This document shows positions 1-7,073 of a stretch of DNA of 11,143 nt, in pieces. Source of the stretch: Bacillota bacterium (GTDB lineage Bacteria > Bacillota > Clostridia > Lachnospirales > Cellulosilyticaceae); the NCBI GenBank assembly GCA_023457875.1, contig JAEXBC010000206.1, positions 1 through 11,143 on the forward strand, read 5' to 3'. The notes under the pieces are model-generated. The model did no database searches, was not told where the DNA came from, and saw only the letters and a program-made list of their open reading frames with translations. Made by a program: the position numbers and the translations under genes. Each line of letters starts with the position of its first letter. Positions within the stretch are counted from its first letter, which is position 1.

Positions 1-51
1 TATATCGGCATTTTAGGCCTATATAATGAGAAAAAATTAGATAAAAAATAA
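1..51 (+). CDS. Possible C-terminal tail of an upstream gene (partial)
   Basis: Frame 1 is open from the first base and reads YIGILGLYNEKKLDKK before a TAA at 49-51. The other two plus frames stop within the first 25 bases. A hydrophobic stretch followed by a lysine-rich end resembles the last membrane helix and cytoplasmic tail of a membrane protein. By context (inference only) it could be a Gld-type ABC transporter component, because DUF4340 proteins are often encoded directly after such genes. Sixteen codons are too few to identify a family, and a chance open frame is possible. Confidence 0.3.
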   Translation, partial: YIGILGLYNEKKLDKK

Positions 52-94
52 AATTAGTAATCATTGAAAAAATTTCTTAATAAAAAATGTAAAT

Positions 95-123
95 TTGCAA
101 ATTAATACTATTAATGCTAAACT
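95..123 (+). promoter_or_regulatory. Candidate promoter of the DUF4340 gene
   Basis: TTGCAA at 95-100 could serve as the -35 box. After a 17-base spacer comes TAAACT at 118-123, preceded by TGC (115-117), an extended -10 arrangement. Each hexamer matches the sigma-A consensus at 4 of 6 positions. It would start transcription near 130, about 40 bases before the start codon. The region is AT-rich, so chance matches are common. Confidence 0.35.
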
Positions 124-169
124 AAAAAGTAATATTTGATGTGTACTAGATATCAGGAGGATTGCAGAA

Positions 170-1513
170 ATGAAGTGGAAAGCAGGTATGCTTTTATTAA
201 TAGGTTGTATTTTAGTTGGAACGGGAGCTTTAGTTTATCAATATAATATCAAACCCGATCAAGAGGGAAAAGTTATAGAAAAAGAATTAGTAGAAAAGCT
301 TTGTATCTTAAAAGGAAACATTGTGCGTATAGAAGTAAGAAAGGATGGCACTACTATTTTAGAAAAGCATAATGGACAGTGGCAAAATCCACTTATAAGT
401 AGTTTAGAGTATGATGAAGGAAAGATTCATAATTGGCTTGTAAAGATAAGGGCTTTAGAAAGCCTCGAGGCTATTTATAGAGTAGAAGATTTAGCGAGTT
501 ACGGTATTGATGAAAATGCATTTACACTTACATTCTATGATGACACCAATGATATCCAAACCTATAGGGTTGGTAAAGTATCCAATGGTGTAGTTTATCT
601 GATGTGTGATCAATTAGAAGGCATATTTACAATATCTCTTGAACAAAGTGAAATGCTTCAATCTAACCTAAATGATTTTGTAGAGGGGCATATAGACACC
701 CCAGATGTTAAAAAAATTGATAGAATTCAACTGCTTGAGGGCAATAAGCCTGGCTTTAGTTTAATAAAGATGAATATGCCAGAGCATCCTAATTGGGTAT
801 TAAGTGACTACTATAAGTCACAGCATCCTATACAACAAGAAGTTATGGAAAGCCTTTTAAATGAAGTGGATCGTATCGAGTTAAAAGGTTTTGTAGGCAT
901 TATGAGTGAGCAGGAAGATTACGGATTAGAGGAGCCACAATACAAAATGGTTCTAAATGATTCATGGTCATTAAGCTTTGGAAAGTCAACAGAACAAGGC
1001 GTTTATGTTAGACAGAATGAAGAAATCATAGTTTATGAAGTAGATAAGGTTTTTTTCAATATCCTCTCGGACTTAAAACCCTTTGATATGATTTCAAAAC
1101 AAATTCTTGATATAACCCCAGCTTCTATTCGTGAAGTGGTTTTAGAAAATCCAAAGGATAAATATGTGCTTTCATTACAAGAAGAAAAGGCTGGAAGTAA
1201 GAAGATAGTAGGTAAATTGAATGACAAGGTGCTTGATGATGAGCAAATAGGTGAAATAGTAACCCGTATCAACGAGAGTATTTGCTTAGAAGCAGTCTTG
1301 CAGAATCCTGAGATTGAACAAAAAGAAGCGCGAAAAGCAGAGATTACGATTAGGTATAGCTTAGTAGATCATTCAAAAGCAGAGATAGAACTTATTCCTT
1401 ATGATATTAATTACTATATACTGCGCTATAATGGAAATATCGAGTTTGCTGTAAACAAGGACAAGGTGATTAAGCTATTTAGTATGCTACACGATAGAAT
1501 ACATAGAGTATGA
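170..1513 (+). CDS. DUF4340 domain-containing membrane-anchored protein
   Basis: This 447-residue protein has one N-terminal hydrophobic helix (about residues 5-24, after MKWK) and a long soluble remainder, so it is probably anchored in the membrane with its bulk outside the cell. The body looks like two related DUF4340 units. One has ASYGIDE followed by a strand-rich stretch and YRVGK; the second has EDYGLEEP followed by LSFGKSTEQGVYVR. This YGI/YGL-x-E then FGK/VGK pattern is typical of DUF4340. Proteins of this family often accompany Gld-like ABC-2 transporters, but the biochemical role is unknown. The start at 170 is supported by AGGAGG at 155-160, nine bases upstream. A terminator follows immediately, so this may be the last gene of its transcript. 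Confidence 0.85.
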   Translation: MKWKAGMLLLIGCILVGTGALVYQYNIKPDQEGKVIEKELVEKLCILKGNIVRIEVRKDGTTILEKHNGQWQNPLISSLEYDEGKIHNWLVKIRALESLEAIYRVEDLASYGIDENAFTLTFYDDTNDIQTYRVGKVSNGVVYLMCDQLEGIFTISLEQSEMLQSNLNDFVEGHIDTPDVKKIDRIQLLEGNKPGFSLIKMNMPEHPNWVLSDYYKSQHPIQQEVMESLLNEVDRIELKGFVGIMSEQEDYGLEEPQYKMVLNDSWSLSFGKSTEQGVYVRQNEEIIVYEVDKVFFNILSDLKPFDMISKQILDITPASIREVVLENPKDKYVLSLQEEKAGSKKIVGKLNDKVLDDEQIGEIVTRINESICLEAVLQNPEIEQKEARKAEITIRYSLVDHSKAEIELIPYDINYYILRYNGNIEFAVNKDKVIKLFSMLHDRIHRV

Positions 1514-1520
1514 AATTATT

Positions 1521-1556
1521 AAAAGAGTCTCAAGAAAAATCTTGTAGACTCTTTTT
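1521..1556 (+). terminator. Rho-independent terminator after the DUF4340 gene
   Basis: AAAAGAGTCT plus CAAG (1521-1534) pairs with CTTG (1541-1544) and AGACTCTTTT (1546-1555). The loop is AAAAAT and T1545 is a single bulge. The 3' arm ends in a run of five T. The hairpin begins eight bases after the DUF4340 stop codon, the usual position. It lies inside the longer reading frame that would otherwise extend the next gene to 1510, which argues against that upstream start. Confidence 0.8.
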
Positions 1557-1599
1557 AAAATGTCTTACCATAAATAAAAAAAAGGAAAAGGAAGATACT

Positions 1600-1851
1600 A
1601 TGTATTATATTTATATTTTAGAATGTGCAGATGGCACATTTTATACAGGTTATACGACTCAAGTGGAAGAACGGGTATTAGCTCATAATGCAAAAAAGGG
1701 TGCAAAATATACAAGAGGAAGAACACCTGTTAAATTAGTTTATCAAGAAAGCTTTGAAGAAAAAAGTGAGGCTTTAAAAAGAGAATATGCCATTAAAAAA
1801 ATGACAAGAAAAGAAAAAGTAAAGTTAATGAATACACAATATTTAAAGTAG
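1600..1851 (+). CDS. GIY-YIG nuclease family protein (UPF0213/YhbQ-like)
   Basis: The protein is 83 residues, the usual size of stand-alone GIY-YIG proteins of the UPF0213 type. The motif is seen as YYIYIL near residue 2 and YTGYT about 15 residues later. It is followed by the family pattern ER..AHN..KGAKYTRGRTPVKLVY and a basic C-terminus. GIY-YIG domains cut DNA by a single metal-dependent site; what members of this small family do in the cell is poorly known. I chose the start at 1600 because the domain begins there, a GGAAG ribosome binding site lies just upstream, and the earlier ATG at 1510 would place the previous gene's terminator inside the coding region. No separate promoter is clear, so expression may depend on read-through or a promoter inside the gene before it. 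The next gene starts 12 bases after this stop. Confidence 0.85.
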   Translation: MYYIYILECADGTFYTGYTTQVEERVLAHNAKKGAKYTRGRTPVKLVYQESFEEKSEALKREYAIKKMTRKEKVKLMNTQYLK

Positions 1852-1863
1852 GTGGAGTGACGT

Positions 1864-2715
1864 ATGCATCAAATAAAGAAAGACTATATGTCAATTTTAA
1901 TTGGATCTTTTTTGATAGCGATTGGATTATATTTCTTTTGGGCGCCCTCAGATTTGGCGGCAGGAGGTGTTAGTGGTCTTGCTATTATTTTAAAGGCCCT
2001 TATTCCCAGAGTGCCTATCGGTGCCATTATATTGGCTTTAGATGTGGTGATGTTTGCAATCGGTTTTTTGTTTTTAGGTAAAAATTTTGGCGTACGAAGT
2101 ATTATTTGCAGTCTAGAGGTATCTCTATTTATGATGCTCTTTGAGCTTATTTGGCCGCTTGGTGAATCTATAAGCGACGATTTACTGATTTTACTGATTT
2201 TTGGTGCAGTTTTTATTGCTATTGGACAAGCTCTGATTTTTAATGCAGAGGCTTCCTCTGGTGGAACGGATATTATTGCGAAAATAATTAATAGGTATAC
2301 GCCTATTAACATAGGTTCAGCTCTCATGTTATCTGATTTGACAGTTGTAATTTTGGCAACTAGTATTTTTGGTATTGAAAAAGGACTTTATGCAGCATTA
2401 GGTGTCCTGATTACGACTAATTTGATTGACTATATGATTTCTGGTTTCAATGTACAGCGCTATGTCATGTTGATTCCATCTAGTTTGGAAAAAGCAAATG
2501 AAATTAACACCTACATTTTAGAAGAGTTAGAAAGGGGGGCTACAGTATATACAGCAGAAGGCGCATATAGTAAAGAAAGAAAACAAGTTATCACAACAGT
2601 CATCGATCGAAAGGAATTTATTGAACTAAAAAAAGAGCTTACAACGCTTGATCCCCTTGCCTTTATGACGGTTCAAAATCTGCACGAGGTCTTCGGTGAA
2701 GGATTTAAGCGCTAG
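1864..2715 (+). CDS. YitT family membrane protein (DUF2179 C-terminal domain)
   Basis: The 283-residue length fits the YitT/YqfU family. The N-terminal two thirds is strongly hydrophobic, with about five to six membrane segments (roughly residues 9-27, 52-72, 77-96, 106-126, 152-170 and 174-192). It carries the conserved glycine motifs GGVSGLA (34-40) and SSGGTD (131-136). The rest is a soluble cytoplasmic domain of the DUF2179 type with RGATVYTAEGAYS (224-236) and IDRKEF. The family is widespread in Firmicutes in several copies per genome; the transported substrate, if any, is not established. GGTGGAG overlapping the upstream stop codon serves as ribosome binding site, and the 12-base gap suggests co-transcription with the GIY-YIG gene. 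No clear terminator follows. Confidence 0.9.
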   Translation: MHQIKKDYMSILIGSFLIAIGLYFFWAPSDLAAGGVSGLAIILKALIPRVPIGAIILALDVVMFAIGFLFLGKNFGVRSIICSLEVSLFMMLFELIWPLGESISDDLLILLIFGAVFIAIGQALIFNAEASSGGTDIIAKIINRYTPINIGSALMLSDLTVVILATSIFGIEKGLYAALGVLITTNLIDYMISGFNVQRYVMLIPSSLEKANEINTYILEELERGATVYTAEGAYSKERKQVITTVIDRKEFIELKKELTTLDPLAFMTVQNLHEVFGEGFKR

Positions 2716-2749
2716 ATAAAGGCAATTTTTAGTAACAAATAGAAGTATC

Positions 2750-2764
2750 TATATTGACAATATA
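2750..2764. promoter_or_regulatory. Palindrome over the -35 box, candidate operator
   Basis: TATATTG (2750-2756) and CAATATA (2758-2764) form a perfect inverted repeat around A2757, covering the -35 box of the cymR-like promoter. Its position would let a bound repressor block RNA polymerase, and autoregulation by the Rrf2 protein encoded just downstream is a natural guess. Against this, a short AT-only palindrome is expected a few times by chance in a window of this length and composition. Confidence 0.3.
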
Positions 2765-2782
2765 TTAAAAAAATAATATACT
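2754..2782 (+). promoter_or_regulatory. Strong sigma-A-type promoter of the cymR-cysK-ung unit
   Basis: A perfect -35 box TTGACA (2754-2759) is followed after exactly 17 bases by TATACT (2777-2782), a 5 of 6 match to the -10 consensus. Transcription would begin near 2789, about 40 bases before the regulator's start codon. The -35 box sits inside a perfect AT-rich palindrome (2750-2764), which could be an operator. GGAATA and GGAAATA also occur in tandem just after the start point (2795-2810). Confidence 0.75.
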
Positions 2783-2827
2783 ATAAAACATAGAGGAATA
2801 CTTGGAAATAAAAAAGGGGAGGGATCT

Positions 2828-3283
2828 ATGAAGATATCAACAAAGGCACGATATGGTTTACGCGCGTTAGTCGACTTAGCTGTTCATTCATCAGGAGATC
2901 AAGTTCCACTGGTTCATATCGCCAATAGACAAGGATTATCTGTGAATTATTTAGAACAAGTATTTTCTTTGCTTAAGAAGGCAGGTATTGTAAAAAGTGT
3001 TAAGGGAGCTCAAGGTGGGTATGTTTTAGCACATCCTAGCTCTCGAATTACAGTTGGTGAGGTGATTCGTTCAATAGAAGGAGAAATTCTTATTGTAGAT
3101 GAAGATCCCACTAAATCCAATGAATCATTGATTTATACGAATTTACAGGAATGTTTAAGAAAACAGGTTTGGGATAAGATGACTCAAAGCATTTGTGAGG
3201 TGATTGATAACATCACCTTAGAGGATTTAATTAAAGATTATCAAGCTTTATTGCAACAAGATACATGGATGTATTATATATAA
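2828..3283 (+). CDS. cymR: Rrf2 family transcriptional regulator, CymR-like
   Basis: The 151-residue protein opens with MKISTKARYGLRALVDLA, the signature start of the Rrf2 family, followed by a winged helix-turn-helix (about residues 1-70, with NYLEQVFSLLKKAGIVKSVKGAQGGYVLA). It has only two cysteines (C109, C123) and lacks the clustered triad near 92-104 that binds the cluster in IscR, so it is probably not an iron-sulfur sensor. It ends in TWMYYI; as I recall, Bacillus CymR ends in a very similar MFYI. In Bacillus and Staphylococcus, CymR represses cysteine and sulfur genes, with CysK as partner when cysteine is plentiful. Here cysK follows 18 bases later, which supports the same role. GGGGAGGG (2816-2823) fixes the start. 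The exact name is inferred from these features and context. Confidence 0.8.
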   Translation: MKISTKARYGLRALVDLAVHSSGDQVPLVHIANRQGLSVNYLEQVFSLLKKAGIVKSVKGAQGGYVLAHPSSRITVGEVIRSIEGEILIVDEDPTKSNESLIYTNLQECLRKQVWDKMTQSICEVIDNITLEDLIKDYQALLQQDTWMYYI

Positions 3284-3301
3284 TAAGAGAGGATGAGTAT
3301 C

Positions 3302-4231
3302 ATGAAAAAAATAGCTAAGAATATTACAGATTTAATTGGAAACACACCTTTATTAGAAATTGGTCGATATGCAAAAAGTGAGGATTTAAAAGCTACCCTA
3401 GTGGTAAAACTAGAATCCTTCAATCCAGGAAGTAGCGTTAAAGATCGTATTGGTTATTATATGATTCAAGAAGCAGAAAGACAAGGACTTATTCATGAGG
3501 GAACTACCATTATTGAGCCAACAAGTGGTAATACTGGAATTGCATTAGCTTATATTTGTGCAGCAAAGGGATATAGACTGATTTTGACTATGCCAGACAC
3601 CATGAGTCTTGAGCGTAGAAATGTACTAAAAGCACTAGGGGCAGAGCTTGTACTCACAGAAGGTGTAAAAGGTATGAGAGGCGCAATTGAAAAAGCAGAG
3701 GAATTGGCAAAAGAAAACGAATCAAGCTTTATTCCACAGCAATTTAGCAATCCATCTAATCCACTTGCTCACCGTGAGACAACCGCTTTAGAAATTTGGA
3801 ATGATACAGAAGGTGAAGTTGATATTTTTGTAGCTGGTGTAGGTACAGGTGGAACCATTACAGGTGTTGGAGAGGTATTAAAACAAAAGAAAAATACGAT
3901 TAAGGTCGTTGCAGTAGAGCCTAAAGACTCACCTGTATTATCTGGAGGCAAACCTGGGCCACATAAGATTCAAGGAATTGGTGCTGGATTTGTTCCTGAC
4001 GTATTTAAACGCGATGTAGTGGATGAGATAGCGCCAGTAAGTAATGAAGCAGCCTTTGAAACTTCTCGTAAGCTTGCTAAGACAGAGGGGATTTTGGTAG
4101 GAATCTCTTCAGGAGCGGCTTTATATGCTGCAACACAGCTTGCTAAAGCAGAGGAAAATGCAGGTAAAACAATTGTTGTTTTATTACCAGATACAGGAGA
4201 GAGATATTTATCAACACAATTATTTGTATAG
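3302..4231 (+). CDS. cysK: Cysteine synthase A (O-acetylserine sulfhydrylase)
   Basis: This PLP enzyme makes cysteine and acetate from O-acetylserine and sulfide in the cytoplasm. The 309 residues match the family length. Visible motifs are [13 protein letters not shown] at the N-terminus, the PLP lysine K47 in GSSVKDR, the substrate loop TSGNTG (74-79), the PLP phosphate loop GTGGT (181-185), [12 protein letters not shown] (221-232), SSGAA (269-273) and [10 protein letters not shown] at the end. An ATG at 3293 lies inside the AGAGAGG ribosome binding site (3286-3292). The ATG at 3302 is about nine bases away, so it is the better start. The gene sits between the CymR-like regulator and ung with short gaps, suggesting one transcript. 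CysK may also act as the regulator's cysteine-responsive partner. Confidence 0.95.
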   Translation: MKKIAKNITDLIGNTPLLEIGRYAKSEDLKATLVVKLESFNPGSSVKDRIGYYMIQEAERQGLIHEGTTIIEPTSGNTGIALAYICAAKGYRLILTMPDTMSLERRNVLKALGAELVLTEGVKGMRGAIEKAEELAKENESSFIPQQFSNPSNPLAHRETTALEIWNDTEGEVDIFVAGVGTGGTITGVGEVLKQKKNTIKVVAVEPKDSPVLSGGKPGPHKIQGIGAGFVPDVFKRDVVDEIAPVSNEAAFETSRKLAKTEGILVGISSGAALYAATQLAKAEENAGKTIVVLLPDTGERYLSTQLFV

Positions 4232-4258
4232 AAACGATTTGTAGGAGATCATGGGATT

Positions 4259-4933
4259 ATGGTGGAACTCAATAATAGTTGGCAAGAGTATTTAAAGGAT
4301 GAATTTGAAAAGCCCTATTACAGGCAACTGCGAGAATTTTTAAAGATGGAATATCAAACCCATCGCGTTTATCCTGAAATGCATGATATTTTTAATGCTT
4401 TAAAATTAGTAAGTTATGAAGAGGTAAAGGTCGTTATTCTAGGGCAAGATCCTTATCATGGCGCAGGGCAAGCGCATGGAATGGCTTTTTCTGTTAAACC
4501 AGGTGTCAAAACCCCTCCCTCTCTCATGAACATTTATAAGGAATTAAGAGATAGTATGAATCTGACTATTCCTAATAATGGCTATTTAATGAAGTGGGCA
4601 CAGCAAGGTGTACTTTTGCTTAACACGGTATTAACGGTTAGAGAAGGTGAGCCTCAATCCCATAAAGGAAAAGGCTGGGAGGTATTTACTGATCGTGTGA
4701 TTAGTATACTCAATGAAAGAAAAGATCCGGTGATTTTTATATTATGGGGTGCTCCTGCTAAAAAGAAAGCTAGTCTGATTACATCACCTTGGCATAAAAT
4801 ACTAATGGCAGCGCATCCTAGTCCATTATCTGCTCACAATGGTTTCTTCGGTTGTAACCATTTTAACCAAGTAAATCAATATCTTTTAGAATTAGGGAAA
4901 GAGCCTATTGACTTTCAAATAGAAAATATTTAA
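4259..4933 (+). CDS. ung: Uracil-DNA glycosylase, family 1
   Basis: Ung removes uracil from DNA as the first step of base excision repair. The 224 residues fit family 1. The water-activating motif GQDPYH is at 62-67 (catalytic D64), the uracil-contacting asparagine at about 122 in [22 protein letters not shown], and the DNA-intercalation loop HPSPLS at 186-191 (H186). All key residues are present. AGGAG (4243-4247) lies upstream at a slightly long spacing of 11 bases. An ATG at 4251 is in another frame and is not used. The gene starts 27 bases after cysK, so it probably shares that transcript, although it has no known tie to sulfur metabolism. No hairpin terminator is evident after it; the next promoter begins 11 bases downstream. 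Confidence 0.96.
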   Translation: MVELNNSWQEYLKDEFEKPYYRQLREFLKMEYQTHRVYPEMHDIFNALKLVSYEEVKVVILGQDPYHGAGQAHGMAFSVKPGVKTPPSLMNIYKELRDSMNLTIPNNGYLMKWAQQGVLLLNTVLTVREGEPQSHKGKGWEVFTDRVISILNERKDPVIFILWGAPAKKKASLITSPWHKILMAAHPSPLSAHNGFFGCNHFNQVNQYLLELGKEPIDFQIENI

Positions 4934-4944
4934 ATGGAATGCAC

Positions 4945-4973
4945 TTGACAAACTAAAGTTATATCATTAAAAT
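4945..4973 (+). promoter_or_regulatory. Promoter of the asnA T-box transcript
   Basis: A perfect -35 TTGACA (4945-4950) and TAAAAT (4968-4973) are separated by 17 bases, giving a start near 4980. That places the whole T-box leader in the transcript. A TATAAT at 4979-4984 also exists but is 28 bases from the -35 box, too far to pair with it. Confidence 0.7.
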
Positions 4974-5008
4974 ACAAATATAATTTAAACTAATAGAAGC
5001 CATGAAAA

Positions 5009-5276
5009 AGACAATGAAAAGAAGAGTAAATTCTTACTAAGGTTTAAAGAGAGCCGAGGAAGCTGAAAATCGGTAACGAGGTAAGAAAAGAAGAACATCT
5101 TGGAGTTTCTAACCGAACAGCATCAGCTAAGTAGGCTTAGACGGGATAGACCGTTATATCTAAAGTGTATCGAGTAAAATCTGTACATGATAAGAGGACT
5201 TTATTTTTGTAAAGTCAATTAGGGTGGTACCGCGAATCAACCTTCGTCCCTTGTTTTGAGGGAAGAAGGTTTTTTT
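5009..5276 (+). promoter_or_regulatory. T-box riboswitch (tRNA-Asn-sensing) of asnA
   Basis: The leader contains the near-invariant T-box AGGGTGGTACCGCG (5221-5234), followed by a terminator. Stem I is formed by TTCTTAC (5031-5037) with GTAAGAA (5081-5087), with AAGA just before it pairing with TCTT (5098-5101). Between these arms on the 3' side lies GAAGAAC followed by A, so the specifier triplet is AAC (5094-5096), an asparagine codon. The distal part of stem I, with GAGAGCCGA, and a short stem III (GACTTTA 5197-5203 with TAAAGTC 5210-5216) are also visible. Uncharged tRNA-Asn should bind the specifier and the UGGU of the T-box (5225-5228), stabilise the antiterminator and switch on asnA. 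The T-box class is certain; Asn specificity rests on my manual fold and on the gene downstream. Confidence 0.93.
5239..5276 (+). terminator. Intrinsic terminator of the T-box leader
   Basis: AACCTTC plus TCCCT on the left pairs with AGGGA plus GAAGGTT on the right, around a TTGTTTTG-like loop, and is followed by seven T. The CCCT segment on the left arm (5248-5251) can pair instead with the AGGG that opens the T-box (5221-5224), forming the competing antiterminator. This is the usual T-box switching arrangement. Confidence 0.88.
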
Positions 5277-5311
5277 ATATTATTTTTTATATATCAAAAG
5301 GAGGATTATAT

Positions 5312-6319
5312 ATGCAATTAAACATTCCAGAAGGCTATAAAGCTAAACTAGATTTAAGAGAAACAGAAGTTGCTATAAAAAAGCTTAAGGATTACTTTGA
5401 AAAAGCTTTAGCTTACGAATTATATTTAACCCGTGTATCAGCACCCTTATTTGTAAAACCTAATACTGGACTTAATGATAATCTTAATGGAACAGAGAGG
5501 GCTGTTGCTTTTGATATTTTAGATGACAATGGTGCTACAGCAGAGATTGTACATTCCCTTGCAAAATGGAAGAGAATGGCTTTAGGGCGTTATGAGTTTG
5601 GCATTAATGAAGGACTTTATACAGATATGAATGCCATCCGCCGCGATGAAGAATTAGATAATTTACATTCAATTTATGTAGATCAATGGGATTGGGAAAA
5701 AGTGATTACTCAAGAAATGCGTACAGAGGAGTTTTTAAAGAAAACTGTAAAACAAATCTACAGATCCTTTGTAAGAACTCAAAATTATATTATCGCAGAA
5801 TATCCTATTTTAGAGAAATGGCTACCAGATGAAATTTATTTTATTACTACTGAGGAGCTTTTAGCACGCTACCCTGGTTTATCTGCTAAGGAAAGAGAAA
5901 ATGAGATTTGCAAAGAAAAGGGAGCTGTTTTCGTAATGCAAATAGGTGATATCCTTTCAAATGGTGAAAAGCATGATGGAAGAGCACCAGACTATGACGA
6001 TTGGTCTCTTAATGGAGATATTTTGTTTTGGAATCCACTGCTAGATAGTGCTTTTGAGCTTTCTTCTATGGGTATTCGTGTAGATGAAAAAGCCTTAGCT
6101 GAACAACTAGAAAAAGCAGGTTGTACAGAGCGAAAAGAACTTACATTCCATAAGGGAATACTAGAGAGAAAGCTTCCTTATACCATTGGCGGAGGAATTG
6201 GACAATCAAGAATCTGTATGTATTTTTTACAAAAAGCGCATATTGGTGAAGTTCAAGCCTCTATTTGGCCAGATGAAATGATTCAAAAGTGTGAAGAAAA
6301 ACAGATTTATTTGTTATAA
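5312..6319 (+). CDS. asnA: Aspartate-ammonia ligase (asparagine synthetase A)
   Basis: AsnA converts aspartate, ammonia and ATP to asparagine, AMP and pyrophosphate. It is the ammonia-using enzyme, related in fold to class II aminoacyl-tRNA synthetases, and is distinct from glutamine-dependent AsnB. The 335 residues fit the family (about 330). Characteristic stretches are [10 protein letters not shown] with [13 protein letters not shown] (substrate-binding region), [36 protein letters not shown], and the class II-like motif GGGIGQSR at 293-300 followed by the conserved QASIWP. A strong AAAGGAGG (5297-5304) is eight bases before the ATG. The Asn-specific T-box upstream means expression should rise when tRNA-Asn is uncharged, and a strong terminator follows, so it is a one-gene transcript. 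Confidence 0.97.
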   Translation: MQLNIPEGYKAKLDLRETEVAIKKLKDYFEKALAYELYLTRVSAPLFVKPNTGLNDNLNGTERAVAFDILDDNGATAEIVHSLAKWKRMALGRYEFGINEGLYTDMNAIRRDEELDNLHSIYVDQWDWEKVITQEMRTEEFLKKTVKQIYRSFVRTQNYIIAEYPILEKWLPDEIYFITTEELLARYPGLSAKERENEICKEKGAVFVMQIGDILSNGEKHDGRAPDYDDWSLNGDILFWNPLLDSAFELSSMGIRVDEKALAEQLEKAGCTERKELTFHKGILERKLPYTIGGGIGQSRICMYFLQKAHIGEVQASIWPDEMIQKCEEKQIYLL

Positions 6320-6343
6320 GAGATAGATCAGTAGCAAAATAGA

Positions 6344-6388
6344 AAATACCAGCATTAGGACTATAAATAGCCTAAGGCTGGTATTTTT
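6344..6388 (+). terminator. Rho-independent terminator after asnA
   Basis: AAATACCAGC (6344-6353) pairs with GCTGGTATTT (6377-6386), and TTAGG (6355-6359) with CCTAA (6371-6375), with one A/G mismatch between the two blocks. The closing T run (TATTTTT) ends the structure. It begins about 25 bases after the asnA stop. Confidence 0.85.
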
Positions 6389-6458
6389 GCGCAAAGCCAG
6401 TATAAAAAAAGGTAAATGACACAAAATAAGCTTAATGTTATAGAAGAAGGAGAAGCAT

Positions 6459-6893
6459 ATGTTTATTAGTGTGATAACTGCCTTAATTTCTGGACTACTT
6501 ATGAGTGTGCAAGGTGTTTTTAATACCCGCGTTACAGAAAAAGCTGGTTTGTGGTTTACAACGAGTATTGTACATCTGACTGCTTTTTTGTGTTGTCTTG
6601 GGATTTTACTTTTTGTTCGAGATGCTAATATGGAAGGATTAAAAACAGTAGATAAGTGGTATTTATTGGGTGGTGTATTTGGAGCAGGGATTACCTATAC
6701 AGTTATTGTATCGATGAATAAGTTGGGGCCAGCCTATGCGGTGATGTTGATTTTGATTGCTCAAATGCTTTGTGCATACTTAATTGAGCTATTAGGATGG
6801 TTTGGAACAGAAAAAGTAGGATTTATATGGACCAAAGCGATAGGTGTTGTGGTAATGATTATTGGGATTGTCGTTTTTCAGTGGAAAAAATGA
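6459..6893 (+). CDS. YdcZ-like (DUF606) DMT-superfamily membrane protein
   Basis: The 144-residue protein is almost entirely hydrophobic, with about five membrane segments (roughly 3-21, 34-54, 68-88, 91-113 and 123-141). It has the N-terminal pattern SGLLMSVQGVFNTRVTEKAG and the central GPAYAVMLILIAQMLCAYLIE seen in the YdcZ/DUF606 family. This family is a half-size branch of the drug/metabolite transporter superfamily; a working transporter probably needs two copies paired in the membrane. The substrate is unknown. AAGGAG (6447-6452), six bases before the ATG, sets the start. It stands alone between the asnA terminator and a convergent operon. Function as an exporter is inferred from family membership only. 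Confidence 0.85.
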   Translation: MFISVITALISGLLMSVQGVFNTRVTEKAGLWFTTSIVHLTAFLCCLGILLFVRDANMEGLKTVDKWYLLGGVFGAGITYTVIVSMNKLGPAYAVMLILIAQMLCAYLIELLGWFGTEKVGFIWTKAIGVVVMIIGIVVFQWKK

Positions 6894-6995
6894 TTTCAGA
6901 TTTTTTTATAAAGAGTGTATAGCAAAGTATTTAAATAAACGCCAATAGCAAAAAAATTTAAAGCAAAAAGCTTAAAAGAGATTAATTGCATAAAT

Positions 6996-7049
6996 AATAA
7001 GAAGTAGTATGATGTAAAGGCGAGGCTTTACGTCATACTACTTCTTATT
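6996..7049. terminator. Bidirectional terminator between ydcZ-like gene and nrdG
   Basis: A 24-base arm (6996-7019, beginning AATAAGAAGTAG and ending GTAAAG) is matched by 7026-7049 (CTTTACG to CTTCTTATT) around the six-base loop GCGAGG. The pairing is complete, with a single G-U wobble at T7013. T-rich sequence follows on both strands, and the element lies between two convergent genes, so it most likely stops transcription from both sides. Confidence 0.85.
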
Positions 7050-7073
7050 TATCTTATTCTGCTTAATACCTAG

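Noticed and set aside
1510..1599. Upstream extension of the GIY-YIG gene from ATG 1510
   Set aside because: It would encode a non-conserved lysine-rich leader running through a clear terminator hairpin (1521-1556). The domain and a ribosome binding site point to ATG 1600.
1884..2327. 147-codon minus-strand open frame inside the YitT gene
   Set aside because: It is antisense to a well-supported membrane protein, lacks a ribosome binding site, and its composition mirrors the plus-strand gene.
3293..3301. ATG 3293 as the cysK start
   Set aside because: It lies within the AGAGAGG ribosome binding site. ATG 3302 has correct spacing and gives the usual family N-terminus.
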